Shown: positions 11,873 through 27,100 of the stretch, piece after piece
How positions within the stretch are numbered: the stretch's first letter is position 1
Layout: every line of letters starts with the position of its first letter
Assembly (NCBI GenBank): GCA_003342815.1
Contig: PTEX01000297.1
Location: 1 to 64,000, forward strand
Length of the DNA: 64,000 nucleotides
Reading direction: 5' to 3'
From: Eudromia elegans
Taxonomy: Eukaryota; Chordata; Aves; Tinamiformes; Tinamidae
Program-made: the position numbers and the translations under genes
Notes under the pieces: model-generated
Told to the model about the DNA's origin: nothing
Database searches by the model: none
The model's input: only the letters and a program-made list of their open reading frames with translations

Positions 11873-14800
11873 AATTCAGTAGGAGGGAATAATATAAATT
11901 CAGCAGCTAGCACTTCCTACCAGAGGAGCAGAAAGCACACACACAAAAAAGAAAGCCTACACAAAAACAGAAAGCAAAGGTGATCCCTGTAATTACAAGT
12001 CTCCAAGTTGGACTTAAATGCTGTGTAAGGTATTATAACAGTTCTTGAAAAGAATAATAATTAAAGACACAGAGACAAAAGGAAAGTGAGTAAATTACCC
12101 ACACAGTTTTATCAAAGGTGCCAGTGCTTGATAAGGCTGTTGGGTGGGTTTTTTTGTTCGTTATTTTGGGGTTTTTTTTTATAAGCACTGATGTTTTAGA
12201 TAAAGTGTGGTAGTGGACTCAGTCTATGCAGATTAAAAAATGAAGAAAAAAAATAATAAAAAAGTAAGCACTCAATGTGGTTTCCTACAGGAAATTACTA
12301 CTCAAGGAGGAGATGATGAACACTAATATCAGAATGCCATACCAACAAAGAGCTGGTGAAAGAAGAGACTGTAACAGCTTTCATTAATAAGGTAGATCAG
12401 ATTGGAGAGAGGCAACTACTTGTATTCCTCAGAAGTGATTCTGAGACTGGTTCCACTTAATTCACTAGTGACCAAGAGATAATAGATAGATGGATGATCA
12501 TCAAACTTTTTGTTGCAAAATTGTAAGAAGAGCACTGAGTAATCACAAAAAAAAGAAAACCAGAGGAACTTGCTAGAAAGAAGAACAGAAGGAGCAGTGA
12601 CATTTAAGAATGAAAGAGAAAAGTAATGAATTTTGCTATAAACAGATTAGTCACTGCTTTTAAACAATAGCAAAAGAGATTTGCAGGACAACCATGAAAT
12701 AGGAACATGACCACCTTGATCAGTTCCACTTGTGATGGTGCCTGATTCTGGCGCTGAGTCTGCCCCATTGCCCTTGCTCCCTCAGGACAGTGGTTGGGCC
12801 ATGCCTTAACAACAATAATTGTTTTCCTTTTTCCCTTATACATTCAAGTTTTATTTGCCTCCCTTTTCCTCCTCTCCTCTGCAATGGCGAGGGCTAGAAG
12901 TGCATCTTAAGATGAATCTTGAGTTGATCATTATCTAGAGTCTAACAGAAAATAGGAAAAAAAAAAGACAAATATCACAGAATTCAATATAAGAATTCTA
13001 AGAATCAGTTGTATAAAAGCCTTGACTTGTTTTATCTGATACCTCATCAAGCCCTTTGGCCCAGTCTCACCTATAAGAGCACTGAAAGGTGTATAGATAC
13101 CTGGGTGTTGTGACTAATTATGTAAGTGGAAATGTCAGGGTGTTATTTCAAACTTATTTGGATGTGGAGTCAAACTCAGCCTCTGAAGAAAACGGGAATT
13201 AAATTGTAAATGACTGCACAGGTGTACCACATGTGAAACAAGATGTCGATTTATATGTTCAAAGTGTCAGATGGGAAAAATTGCACAACGTTCTGTTTTT
13301 TGTTCATTTGGAGATGGAGGATTCAAATTCTCTTGAGATTCTAGCAGGCTTTCAGCAACATTTCAGCCCATTTGTATTTCAATAAGCTGTTCCAAAGGTG
13401 TTTATCCAACTGAATCTTTCTGAGTTGCATATTGGTTTTTTGTTGTTCTGTTTTTTTTTTTTTTTTCCATTGATATTTCCACTAGGAACCAGAATGTATG
13501 TTGACTGCAAAGGCCACGAGGAAAAGTTTTTATCAGCAAAAGGCATGTAAATGTCCTTTACAATTTGAATGTTCATCCTTTAAAAAACTTGCTTTGCATA
13601 TGTCAGACTCATTTCACCTACGAAAAGTCATCAGAGTTTAATCAAATTTTACTCCTCCTTGATCGTCAGCTGAGGCTTAAACCCTCCTCTTAAATGTCAA
13701 GACAGATCCACTCTGGCACATCTTCTTCTGTCAAAAGCATGGAATTTTCTAATGGGAATGGGAAATGGTATGACAGTCTTTATCTCAAACCAAATATACT
13801 GTTTGAATGCCCAATAGAGGCTATATAATGAAATTCCATACTGTGCTGGCTTAACCTTTGTATTACCATGTGCTGAGGTCTGGGTTTTTATTTGTTTGTT
13901 TGCTTTTCTCATTTGCACCCTCTCTCAAGTCAGAGCATCTGAAGAGCTATAAAAGATGGACAGATTAATTTAGAGAGCCCTGAAAAAGTCATCTTTGCAC
14001 ACATTCCCATTATTTTCTGCAGAATATGTGAGGGATTTAAATTGTGTCACCTAATTTTGATGGCAATTGTAATGCAAGCAGGGAATAAACAATAGATTTT
14101 TTTTTTCTCTCATGGCAAAGAGAGCAGTGAGAACAGGAAATAGTACCTAGATGCTATTACAATTTTAAAACTCCAATCTTATAGTTTGCTGAAGGCCTTC
14201 CTCTACTGGGCGTGATAATTTATATCCTCAAGTCCATTTAATGTGTTATAGAATATAAATCTTCAATTTAGGATATAATTCAAATTTAACAGAAATTCTT
14301 GACTCTTGACTACAATTTCAAATATCTTCAATTCCTAACTTTTGATTTGTATTTATTGCTACCAAGTTCTTTGCTTTTCTACTCATTATATAAAATTGCT
14401 ATTTTCACATCTTCTCTTGCCATTATGTTTTTAGCCTGAGTTTATAAAGAAAAATAATCTTCTATAATCACTCTGTGATTGTATGTGTGTCAAGGGAGAA
14501 TATTGCAGACCTTTTCTAGAATACAAAAGCAAAAACAAAAGCAAACAAACAAGAACACATTGATCAATCTGAAATAAGTTTGACATATAGTTTCAGAGTT
14601 ACTTAGTTTCTATTTTTTAGGAAATAGTAATTTGTGTAGAAGCTAAAGAAATTTTAGGGCCTTGTTAAGAGAAAAACTCCTCTGCAAGTTCATTTCTTAT
14701 TAGATAGAAGAAAATACACCAGAGATAATTTTTTTTCTGAATGGTCTGAGTGAAAAACTTCAACCAGAGATCACACAGGATTTGATTCAAAGTGCATGAG

Positions 14801-17400
14801 AAACTAAGTTTCATCAGGTCAATAGATTTTAGGTAACGAAAGCTTCCTCAAGGACTGCAAGTTTACATTCTTTTTGCAGTGAATAGAAAGAAAGGCTTCC
14901 ACTGAACCATGGACACTTTAAAAGTCTTCCCTCGTCCAGCTCTCTTCCAAATTATAATTCTGTTCTCCATGATATCATGACAGCAAACACTCTAGTTCCT
15001 GCGTATCTCATGATACATTTTACCAGAAACTATCTAGTCGGCCCTAATCATACTTAATAATAATAAAAAATATATTTTCAGTTGAAAAAGGCAGCTCAAA
15101 AATAGCATACTTCACTGCCTCTTCTCCTGTGTCATGATCAATCTACAAGGAATTCTCATTTCTAGATTCTGATTTACATGCACCTATGATGACAAACTGT
15201 GCAAACTGCAGCTGAGAAACTCAAGTTTCTTACTTTCCCCACCTCCCTCACTGTGTGTATGACTGTGTGGTTTCATGCGCACAATCTTGCAAGAATCTAT
15301 GTTTAAATACATATAAAGTGCTTCCACCTTTTTCTTATCAGCTCATAGTAGAGACCCACTTAATTTATGTACTGATTGTTCTATTCATGCAGTAAAACTA
15401 CAGTAATAATGATTAACTATTCTCTTCAATTATAGTAGATAAAACTAAGGACATACATAATTGATACCAAGTCCTTCTATAGGCTTTTCTAAATATGCTT
15501 ATCCAACCCAGTACCCTTAACCTTGGTGCCACCAGCATCAGTACCTTTCATAGAGATTAGCAGGATTCTTTTGGTAAAAGAAGTAGAGTAGAACAGGAGC
15601 CAGTAAATTACAGAGTAAGAAATTACTTCATTTGTACCATGATGCATTGCTACAGTACCTTTCTTTGATCTAGTGCATGAACAAAGGACTTTATGAGCCA
15701 TCAAATCCAGTTCTTCTTCCGTTATCATGGACAACTACATCAGAGAGTATTTATTTATTTATTTATCTATTGTTGGTGGGTTTTTTTTGTATTTTTTTTC
15801 TTCTAACAATTTTCAAGTTCCATTTAAAAAATAAGATTTTGGATCTCAATTAGTGTGAATTAAATTCTGTCCTATTGATATCAATGATAATGCTTCCATT
15901 GACTTCAGGTGACTGCTTCTAGATTCAGGAAGGAATGCAGCAGTAATAGGAGGAGTAAGGAATAAAAAAATAGTATTTATTACTGTAAAAACATTTAAAA
16001 GATAGATAACCAAAAATATAAATGAGAACTACATAAACATAGAATAACATTAGCAGGTAAAGTGATAAGAAATGTGAATCTATTTGCATATTATTAACCT
16101 CAGCAATACAAAAAGAAGGAAGAAAAATAGTGGAAAATGGTATCAGAACAGAATTATTCTTCGCGTTTTATTAAAACCATAGCCAAAGCAGACATAGTGT
16201 AAGCTTTAGTATTATCATCATGAAAATTATGTGTTTTGCCAAGTATAATTATGATCCTATCCAGGAACTCAAAAGGCAAACAAATACAAAAGAAGAAAGA
16301 GACCTAGAATGCATAATAAGGGAGACTGCAAACACAATATATGATATTGTTTAAGCACCTCATCTGAAGAATATACTTGACCACATTCACAAAATGCAAT
16401 TACTGCCTTACTTGGGAGTTGATAATGGTCTTCTTTTCACTGCAATCTCTACCTCTGGAAGAAATAGGAATTATAATGACTTTACTCTGATGACTTAAGA
16501 AAGAATAGTAAAATAGGTAGTATACCAACTGTTTGGCAAATGCCCAGTATGGATAAAGGACTGAATTTTCTTCAGGATATTTATTCTCTCACAAAATCCA
16601 GGCTCCTCTGTCTCTGAAATTGGTTCTTGTTCCTGAGCTTGGTTGGATTTATATTTATTAGCTGAATAGTGCACTTAAAATACCCTTCAGAGGGCCTCCT
16701 TTATTTTATTTTTATTTTTTCTCTGTTGCAAGAAGGGTGACTGACTGAGAAATAGAAATAGTTCTGTAGATCATCAGTCAGATCTACATCTGGCAGCTCT
16801 CTAAGTCTGCAAGTTCTTCATCCTCTCAATATTTCTATGATCAAGATTACTTAAGGAATTAGGGAATAAGGGATAAGGAAGTGAAGCAGGGATGGAGTAC
16901 AGCATCTAAAATGCTATGACTCATTTTTCATATTCCCTTGGTGAAATGGGTGAAAGACTCTGGAATTGCTCTTGCATCCTGTGGCAGGATGCATAAAACA
17001 AATAACAGCAAAGAGAGGAAGAGAGAACAAATTTTGTGGGTCCTTCTTTCGAGGTGAAGCAACTGGTGCCCACATGAAGGCACAAGCACAGATCCATCAC
17101 CTCTCTTCAAGAGAGAACTTGAGGACTATTCTGACTTGAGGAACTTGAGGAAGCAGGCACACCTTGGACACAAAAGTGTCTTTAAACTGTTCCATTCTCA
17201 TCTGCTACACTTTTTTTTTTTTTTTTAATTATTATTATTTTAAAAGCTTGTAATAAAATTGGCCCTATTTACCTCTTATTGTTACCCATTAGAATAAAAC
17301 CAAAATGTGTAATTTAAGATTAAGGAGAGGAAATTTAGACCCATAATTTTACAAGATGAGTAACTCCTCAGAAACCCAAATAAAGTGCAAGTTAGTGCAG
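11873..17400. other. AT-rich intergenic DNA, no gene recognised
   Basis: Unique AT-rich sequence with short homopolymers (T run around 13,451-13,466, T/A runs near 12,150-12,260) and no dispersed repeat that I recognise. Open frames of 60-80 codons, such as minus-strand 12,604-12,843 and 15,489-15,734, carry no identifiable domain and lack convincing splice sites. I infer intergenic or deep intronic DNA. Confidence 0.65.
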
Positions 17401-17439
17401 AACTAGGCCTTTTGCAATTGTGTATACATTTCAAGATAC

Positions 17440-18180
17440 CGACTCCATCCTGCATTAGTCAGCAGCGCTGCCGTCAAGCAGTGGGAATGCAGCCTCTTGG
17501 CCATTCCCCAGGTGTTCTGTTAGCTCCATAAAACATGCCTTAACAGCTTACTCCCAGCTTCACTTGCTACATGCCATAAAGAGGAGACAGTGAGGGCCAG
17601 CAGGTCAGCATTAATCATTTCCTTGCAGAAAACATTATGAAGTGATGCTGTTGATTTTAGTTAAATAGCTTCACAGAAATAACTGATGTAGTAGAGACGT
17701 CTCCTTTGCACCTGACCCGGTGCTTTAATAGAACTGTCAGGCATTTCATCTGGGTCTTTGCTGCCTGGCACCTTGATTAGACACTTATACACAAGCGTAG
17801 GGATTGTACACATTCATAAAATCAGACCTCTCTGCTCTTATCAGGCTAACATTTCATAGTGGAGATGGCGATGGAAAGCAGTGTAGATACACACATTAAA
17901 AGCTTATACAATCGTGTGCTGTTACCTACAAAGTAATTGGAAGAGCGGAGCAGAACAATTCATTTTTAATCATATCAGCGGCACCGTAACTCTCTGGTGG
18001 TTCAAATCCTCCCTTCTAAGCAGCCAGTGTTGAACATATGCTAAATGCTGCAACATCAGTGATACCACTCTTAATTGCCTCCTCCATCGCTAAAAAGTCT
18101 CTTTATGATGTTGCTCTGTGATGCTGGGACTCAGAATCGCAAGCCCCATGCTGGGCTATTCCACTACCTGTTTATTATAG
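17440..18180. promoter_or_regulatory. Candidate conserved non-coding element
   Basis: About 740 bp that stands out from its neighbours: almost no homopolymers, a more balanced base composition, scattered CpGs (for example 'agcagcgctgccgtc' near 17,462 and 'atcagcggcaccgtaac' near 17,977) and many homeodomain-type TAAT/ATTA sites. No frame stays open for a useful length and no coding family is apparent. This texture is typical of vertebrate conserved non-coding elements in gene deserts, but conservation cannot be seen from one sequence, so the call is an inference. Confidence 0.3.
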
Positions 18181-21100
18181 GTAATTAGAGAATGCAACAC
18201 TGACTTTGAAGTGCCAGCATGCCTTGAGAAACACAAATATATTACTTCTCTGTTTCTGAGTGCATAGGCAGTCAGCCCTATAATTTTCTTAATTGTCTTA
18301 GACTTTTTTTTTCCTCTTTCTACATCAAATGAATATGATTTTCCTGGAGAATTAAAAAAGGTCGACACTACAGCTAAGCTTTAAATTATCTTCTGTGACA
18401 GAAAGCTAGCAGACAAAAAAAAAATCTTTCTAAAAAACCAAAACAACTGTGAGGATAAGTGTACGAAAGTATACATTCTATTCTTATACAAAGTATTTTG
18501 TTCAAAACAAATATAATGAAAAACAAATACAATAAGTGAAAGTAATGGGTTAGTTTGCTAGGGTTTCTAAGAAAGTTTTTCTTGTCTATTTTTACAGAGA
18601 CTAGAAATATGCATAAGATATCACAAAAGTATAAGAGTCTTAGAAGGCTTTTAAGGGAATAACCAGGCTATGATGAGGCCAGGGACCCAAGGGTGGATGC
18701 AAACACAAGCACAAGCAAATTTAAGATGACATAAGGGCATCTTAGTGAACATGTCTCTTGAGACCTCAGTTCTCAACCTGGTACACATATCCTTCACCAT
18801 GTGTAAGTACATGCGCAAATGTGAAGGCAAAAAATAAATATTTTCAGCTCCTGTGAAGATATACTGATATATCTGATGCAAGGATACACCAAAAAGAACC
18901 AGCCTCTAGGAGCGCAATATTTACAATGATGCATCATTCAGACATTCAAATGCAGAAAGGCAAGGAGAGACGAATGTCACTGGAGATGAACAAGTGGTTG
19001 CTCAGAGACAAATCCATCACCCAAGAGACTGATAAGGAATTCAAGCAGTGGTTTTCTGAAAAACAGATGGTTTACAAATTTTTGTTTGTTTGTTTTTTCC
19101 TCCCGAGTGCAGAGACTTCATACACATGCACGGGCATTTTCTGCTTCTGGTGCCAACATGCTAACGGGAGTCTCCATTTTCTTCAGCCCTCAGCATTTGC
19201 CCTGTGCTTGTTTACATTGATTGATTCCTCATGGCAATAGCAAATACTGGAGAAGATCCTTTCAGAAACTCACCGTGCAACAGCATACCCAAAACTACGC
19301 ATCAAGATGGCACCATTGTCCAAAAGTTAAAATGGCAGAAACAAATGAAGTCCAAAAGCGCTTTGCAACGACATGTAGCTATGTTCCGTTCGTATAGGCA
19401 GTACACAGGGGGCAACTCTGAGAATAGAGAACTCTTTAAAAGGTGTCACTTTGTTAAACTTTTTTCCAGAGTCCAGCTAACAGCAACCATGGCCACTATA
19501 GAAGCCTTGCTGCAGATCTAAACTCCTCTGTCTGTGACTGGTTCACCACTGGCTCACCTCTTTCATCTCAAGGGTATCTAGATCACATATAGACATGTCA
19601 CTCATATGTGGCAGAAGTCTGCTCTGATGCCAGTAAGAACTGATACAATCTTCATTACTAAAACACGATGCTCTGTTCAGGTAATTATCTGAATGTGATA
19701 GCCAGCATGCAGGGAACAAAGCACATAGTCATTACATTCTCTTTTTGCTGTTCCATCATGTCTTCTATTTAAGGATTTCATCCTTTGAGTTCCTAACACA
19801 TAAAATAGTCATCCTATTTCCCTCATAAATTCTTGCTCATTACAAATCACAACCCTCCATCCAGCTGTGACACTCTTCTCATCACCACACTATTGGAGAC
19901 ATGAACAAATCAAACATCACAGCTGCTGCCTTTCTATATGTAATATCTGTACAAGAAACTTCCTTTCTTAGTGATTCTTACTTATAACTCTGAATAGTTA
20001 TTTTAAATGAGAATCAGGATTCAGATTAATGAAAGCACCTTTCAACGTTAAGCATTTTAGGGCTATGGCTAATGTTGAACAGAAAGGCAGAGACAATGGA
20101 ATAATTTCAAAATACTCTTTCATGCCACTGGTGTGATATTATAACCACAATTTTTATTTATTTTTTAATATACTTGGTAGCTGAAGAATCTATGAAAATA
20201 TAATGAAGTAGGAAGAAATGTAAAACTGAATGTAAATACCAAATACAGAGTATATATCCTTGTTCTAGTTTATGAAATTGTCCTGGGGGATCAAAAAGTT
20301 GGATAGTCCTTGTAGTCAGCATGTTCAGCTTACATGCTGGTCTTGCTCTCAAGACTGAATGCTCATTATGATTAATGTAACCTCTCTCTTTCCAGCCAAT
20401 GCTTAGAAAAAAAAAATATATACATATATGTGTATATATATATAAAAGATTTAAAAGTGATTTGGGGGTCTGATCCTGCACAGATCTGTCCATACCCCCA
20501 ACTGACCATACCTAGTCTTTTCCTTTGGGATCATGAATAATTAGCCATGTTTAATTTTCAAATTATTTTTTAAAAAAATAAATAAATAATCAAAACCTGG
20601 CAAAAGGTTGCCTAAATATGGATTTCATTAGACTGCAAAGATGAGACATTTTTAAATTCAGAGTGAGCCAAAGTTTAAAGAGGTCAAGACCAATTTAAGC
20701 TCAGTGCTGAATCTAAGGTTAGTTTTGTTGGACTCCAGGCAAAGCAAAGAAAAAACTTGACAATTCCAGATACATTTTTCTTTAAATTTGAGGTCTTTAA
20801 AGTTCACATCACACAGATGACTAAGTGGTGGAAGGTTGATTTGCAATCTTTGCAGCTGCCAATTGTTTCCCTCAAGAGGGTTTTTTGCTTCTTCTTTCTT
20901 TCCATCATTCTTTATTTTTCTTTCTTTTTTTTTTTTCTGCCAGATTGTACAAATCAATGCTTATTCCAAACATGAAAAGCATTGTTTTGAAAACCAGTTA
21001 AGGTTGCCAAGGGAACCACAGTGTTGTCACTCTCACATCATTTACAAAACCTATGCACTTTATGGCAAGGAAATGAATAGTTAAAGGTATTATAAATCTT

Positions 21101-24100
21101 ATACTGACAAAACAATGAACACATGCATTATTTTCCTTGGGAATATAGAAATGGAAAGACGAGACCTCTGATCCTAAGAACCTAAGAACATAGATTTCTC
21201 TCCTGAAAGCTAACAGTAAATTTCTTTCAGCCATCAACTATGAATATATGTTTTTTCTAAACTTCAGCCAAGCAGAAATATGTTCAGAAGGACTTACAAA
21301 TTGAATGTTTTAAAAAAAGACCAACTAAGTAGAGGGAACCTGACTTTGCTTTGTTCAGGTTTGCTGTATGTTTTGATTATGAAAATTAAGCCCTGGAGAT
21401 CTCAAAGTGAGCAGTCCAAAATAGGTGGCCTATATTTGGCTTAAATTAGAGCCCATGTTTGAAAATATTGACTGTTGTGCCTCATGTTGTTCCTTTTTAA
21501 GTAGATAATTAAAGAAAAAATTTAAAAAGACAAATGCAATGCCCACACTTTCATCAAACTCATGGTAGCAAGATGAATTTTAAATGAAACAATGATTTCT
21601 GTTGCTATGGGGTTATTGTTAAGCCACTCTATTTGTCTAAGACAATATTATAGGATGAGAAGAAAAATCACATTTTAACAACACAGCACTTAAGGAAGGA
21701 CTAATGTTTTTCCACTATAGCCTTGAAGAATATGCAACACCCTCGAAGTCTTCTTTAAGTCTTTTCCCATATTCTCCACTTATTTGCTTAATTAAAAATA
21801 AAATGTTGAATCCACATGAACTTCCCCCTGAAAAATATCTGCATTTGCTTCCTTCATCTATATAATAGTTGAAATATCGGCACTCTTTTCAGCTTCCGCT
21901 CTTTTCTATATGCTTTCTGACTACGTCCAAACTCAGCAGTTAATCTCTTCTGCTTCTAGTCTCATTCCTTCCCCTTCATTAAATCTTTCACTTAGTCTTG
22001 CTTATGAAGTCAAACATCCAACTTTTTGAAGTGCTTGGCTTAAATGACATTTCGTGTGTTTGTAATAACCATAAGCAAGCAGAGGTAGCATCATCTCTTT
22101 CTTATGCTGAAGGACATTAAACAAGATGCATGGGCACTATTGCCAGAAAAAAAATATCCTATGGCTTCTTGAGGGTTTTAATTTCTCTTACAGTGAAGGT
22201 CAGCAGCTGAGCCCCTCATCTCTATGCTGAAATCCCTCTTGTTATAACTTGCTTATGGCGCTAATCCCTCCATCTTCTTTCAAACTATTCCTCATATTCC
22301 TGTTTTAGAGTTGAATGAAAGACAGCAGCCTGGAAAAGGCCTTCAGGAAATCAGAAGCGCCTTGGCAATTTGAGTTAGATTAGATACTTCTGTCAATTTA
22401 AATGTAGCATCTATTTTCGTGTTATTTTTACTGTGACTGTTTCCTCAACTTTTCTATTCTCTGCTCATCTCTTTTCTCCTTTTTTTCCAAGCATTGTTAT
22501 CAAAGTAACTCTGAATGATAAAAAAAATAATTGGCATTAACTTGTGAATTTAGATCATCTTTAGGTTGTCATGGAGGTGTCAAAGGTTGTTGTTAAAGAG
22601 CACACAGTACATTTCTGAGCCAGATAAAGACCTGAAGCTAATGACACATATTTTTCAGCAGCTTATATGAACTTTTGGCTTGACAATTAGCATCACAAAA
22701 GGAAATGTTATTTACCAGTCACAGTAAATAAACTATTTCTTGATGTAAGCCCACAGTGCATTGAGACAGATACTATTTTCCTCTTTTGAAAGAGCCTTCA
22801 TAAATAATGTTTTTGTTCATGCTTAACCTCCACCTCAAACAGCCAAACAAAAGTTAAACTTCTGTTTATCATTGTTCGGCAGTCCATAGTAAGAAATCAG
22901 CATTTGTCTGCACAGACACTCTACCAATGATTTAAACTCTGTGTAAATACACAAAAAACCCTCTTAGATCACCAATAGTAGAATAAAATACCATCATCAC
23001 CATGATGGAGAATAAACCAATGAGGAATATATATTACAATAATTGACTTCTGGGGAGTTAGTAGAATGAAAAAAAAATGCAAAAGGAGTAAGAGCAAGTG
23101 ATGTTGAAAAAAGATTCAGCACTGAAAAACTAAAACAATTACAATAACTGGGTGCTAGGATTAAACAACAAAGAAATAGATTGAAAATACACTGTTCTTG
23201 TTAATATGAAATGAAACACTAACACTGAAAAGTTCAGTTAAAGATCATGGTAACTGCTCCATGAAAATGCACACATATCTGCTTGACCTATGTCAGCAAG
23301 GGATAGATATCTCTAATGGACTCAGATTTTGGTTGTGAAATGCTGTCACTTGTAGCAGGATATTTCTTTCTTTAAGCTGCCTACAAAAAAAGATCTAAAT
23401 ATGTAAGTATTCAAATTACTGGCAAGACTCTGCTTGGGACATGAATTTTGGAGAAATTTGTGAAGTTTTCCAAAAGTGCATCCAATGCCATGTGGATCTA
23501 TCCCTGAATTGAATTATCCATAGCACTTTGCCTTCATTCATTCTAGATTAGTTTGATCAATGCAGACAAAGTGCAACATTGTGTAAAAGGCAATGCAGCT
23601 GTCAATAGTGATGTATTTAGTTGGGGGGAAAGACAATAGAGAAATGTAAAATGTCACTGAGTGACGTATATCTCAGCAGATTGCCAGGCTGTTCGATTTG
23701 TCCTTTGCACACAGACTCTGTATCTATCAAAAGGATGGTCCTGAGGATGAGGCTTGCTGCTAAAACTGAAAGGGATCTGGATCCAGCTGCTGATTCACTG
23801 CAAAATTCTTGGCATAAATGTATATTGGTGTGCTATTTGTTGAGCTCTAGATCCACAAATATATTCTCAGATATCAGGCTCCCTGAGCTCTATAAATACA
23901 ATCATGTGAATTTTGCAAGATATACATCAAAAGGGTATGTGGTTCACCTCTATTTTTCGCTTTTGTTTCTTTTCTGTAGAAGTATCTCACGAATTTCCTC
24001 CTAGTGGGAAGTACTTTTTTAAAAGTATTTAATTTTATTGTTCAATATTTACTTTAATAGTAGTGAATGAAGGAGCTCTCTCTGGAACTTTGATTTGACA

Positions 24101-27100
24101 GACTTAACAGCAACAAAGTACATGAATTAAGTACTTTAGACTGATCAGTAATTGAGAATATGGAAAAGAAGCTGTAAATAGATCTTGCCAACTTACTTTT
24201 CCATGTTGGCGGAAACAAGAAGTTTTGCACTCAGAATAAGTACAGATTAATGATTCTGAAAGGACAAAATGCTCTGGATTGTGTTATATAGTTCTTTACA
24301 AAAACTTGTATCTAAACCAAATTGCAAACACCTAACCCTGCACTCTGTAGAAATCTACATATGCTGCCAGGTGTTTGCAAGATTTACACAGAGAAAGAAT
24401 AACATTTCAGTTGAAATGGACAATGTCGCTTTTCTAACGATTTGGGAGATATGCTCCAAAAACATATTCCTCTTCACTCTTTACTTCCCTTAGCATGTGT
24501 GTAGACATACAGCACTTGTAGAAGGTGCTTCATACCAGTCCTACAGTAGGTGTCTTTAACTGATGGAACTAGCTGCCTTGTTTCTCTCCTTTGAGGAAGT
24601 AATGAGTCTTGGTAGCTGCCTTAGAATAGATATCTAAAGTTACATGAGAATGCTATAAAAGAGTTTAACAGTGTTATAACTTACATAACATATTTATATG
24701 TAATAATATAACATTTCATTCGGTGCTCATGAAAGGGAAGCATATTGTCTCAGCGTATGTCAAAAATATTTAATTGATCATCACTAAGGGTAAAGAACAA
24801 CTACTAAAAAGTATAGGTGTGATTCAGAGAAAATGTATAAGCTTCTTAATGCACAGATTTTTAAATGCAGTAATGCCCCTAGTGGCTTGAGTTCTGTGTT
24901 CTTTATCCTAAGTAAATATTGCAGTTTTCAACAATTTAATTCATATCACTTATTTCTTTTTTTTAAAGAACTTTTTTTTTTTTTCCTGTAAGAAAGAGAT
25001 GATGAATAAATGTCCCACAGAAAAAGCTATGGGGCAAGAGAAAAGGAGGAGAAAAGGAGAAATATGTTGGGTTTTTTTTTTTTCAGGAAAGCTTCATAAT
25101 GGATACAGTCATGTTTAGCAATTTATCTCCTATAGCAGCAGCTGTGGGTTTACTGAAGGAGTTTAGAGTGATTAATCTTCTCTTTTCTCTCATTATCACT
25201 GACTTTATGCTGTTAAATCCCATATCAAGTATTGCAATGGCAACTGCATCCTAGTGCTGCTTACTGCGCTAGTTTGGTACTTTGCCCCCCACCAGAGCAT
25301 GCACACTTATAACAAACTCAAGTCCATGCTTTCCCTGCTCGAAAATACCTCAAAACTGATGGAAGCTCACTGGTGATGTAAACATTTGTCTACTAAGCCT
25401 TGACCATCCACTCAACTCACATGAAGAATGGAAAAGCTCACAAAATGCACCCACAGCATGCAATGCCAGAGGATTTTATCTCAATCAGGCTTTAGTGAAA
25501 CGACAAGTATTCTAGCTATATTTGGGCTCTTCAGTGCAACCCTATTAAATATACATTTGACACGGTGCCCATTAATCTTGGGCAGCACAGCCCTGAGTTA
25601 CTCAATCTTGTGACATAATGGATTCCTTTCCTACACCTTGGATGAGCAATCAAACAGAGATTGACTTTCTTCATTTAGTCAAATAGATTTATCTAAGCCA
25701 TGTTTCAAATGACTAGATTAAGTAGGGCAATGTGGGTTTTTTATGTCTGAGGAAAAATCCATTTAATAGAACTGTTCCTTTGATTTTAGAGTGAGAATTA
25801 CTATCAAAACACTAGACTCCCTCTTCTGTAGTTTTTTGTTATAATGATCTAGACAGTCTTATCTGCCTGTACAGCAATTGAGGGTATTAATACTCCTGTG
25901 ACATGTCTGCAATAAAGTATGTTCCTAGACACAAAAGACAAAGAGACTACCCGCATGAGACCATTTATGTACTTTGCTATATGCAGTGATGAGGACAGTG
26001 AACAAATGTCCTTTTGTTATTGTGCCACAAAAATGATTTTCATGAAGGATTAATTCATTATAAAACAACAAAAGGGCATTTTCTTTTCTTGCTCATAATT
26101 AATTATGGGAGGACAAAGGTTCCATGCAATAGAGAAGTGTAATTAGCTTGCTGCAGGGAATTTAACCTCTCCATTACATTCTTGAGGTGACACAGAAGCA
26201 AACTCCCCAGACCATGTGTATTCTGGAGCCCTCTGCTGAACTGGAGTAGAACTTCCCTGTTCTTCATCAAGACCTGATTCACATTTTATCCCAAATCACA
26301 TTTTATCAGGAGACAAATGTCTGGAGGAAAAGAAAGAAAGAAAATTCCTTGAGATTTCTCCTGAGCCTTTCTCAGGAAGAAATAAGATAAATATATATGA
26401 AAATACGCATATAATACCTATACATATGAATTCAACATTTTGAGATGAGACTAAAATATTTCATCTTAGATTATAGCTGAATTTTAATCTATAGTGTGAA
26501 TGGTAATATGTTGTATTATATAGGAGGAATCTATTTTAATCTTATCTATTACACAACTGTAACATTAATGATGGCTGTTTTTTTCAAGATTATAACTTTT
26601 CTTTGAACTCAGCTTTCTGAGCAGAAAACAGGAGAAAACATTCAAAGAGATTTTGCTCATAAAAATAAATAGAGTATCTTAAACGTATACAAACCACTTT
26701 AATATTAAAGAACTAATCTGAAAGCTGTTCTGACTACTCCAAACCTGCAGCTTCTTCTGGAAGACTCAGTGCAATGACATAAAAACACAAAGCTATTTAT
26801 CTGTAAAATTACTTAACAAGAACTATGTATTACAGGTCCCCTACTAGACAGATCATTACACAGCCTCAGAATGTCAGCAGAACTTTGGTAGTTTACATCC
26901 AGGGATGATTTGACACACATAATTAAATCATATTGTAATGATAGCAATTGAGATTGAAATGTAATATTAAGGCTGAAGATCATGAAAAGATGAAAAGTAT
27001 TTGTATAAAACTAGATATTTTATTAGAAATTAAAGATTCTTTTTTTGTTTGTTTGTATCTTTAAAGCAGCTTTTATGTTATGTAGTGAGCCGTAAGATAG

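Noticed and set aside
18926..19521. Two overlapping open frames (104 and 96 codons) on the plus strand
   Set aside because: Considered as a possible retrocopy or small gene; they lie in different frames, show no family resemblance, and no poly(A) tail or splice structure is visible.
23621..24004. 127-codon open frame on the plus strand
   Set aside because: Longest open frame in non-repeat DNA, but it has no recognisable domain or compositional bias and is within what a 64-kb window yields by chance.
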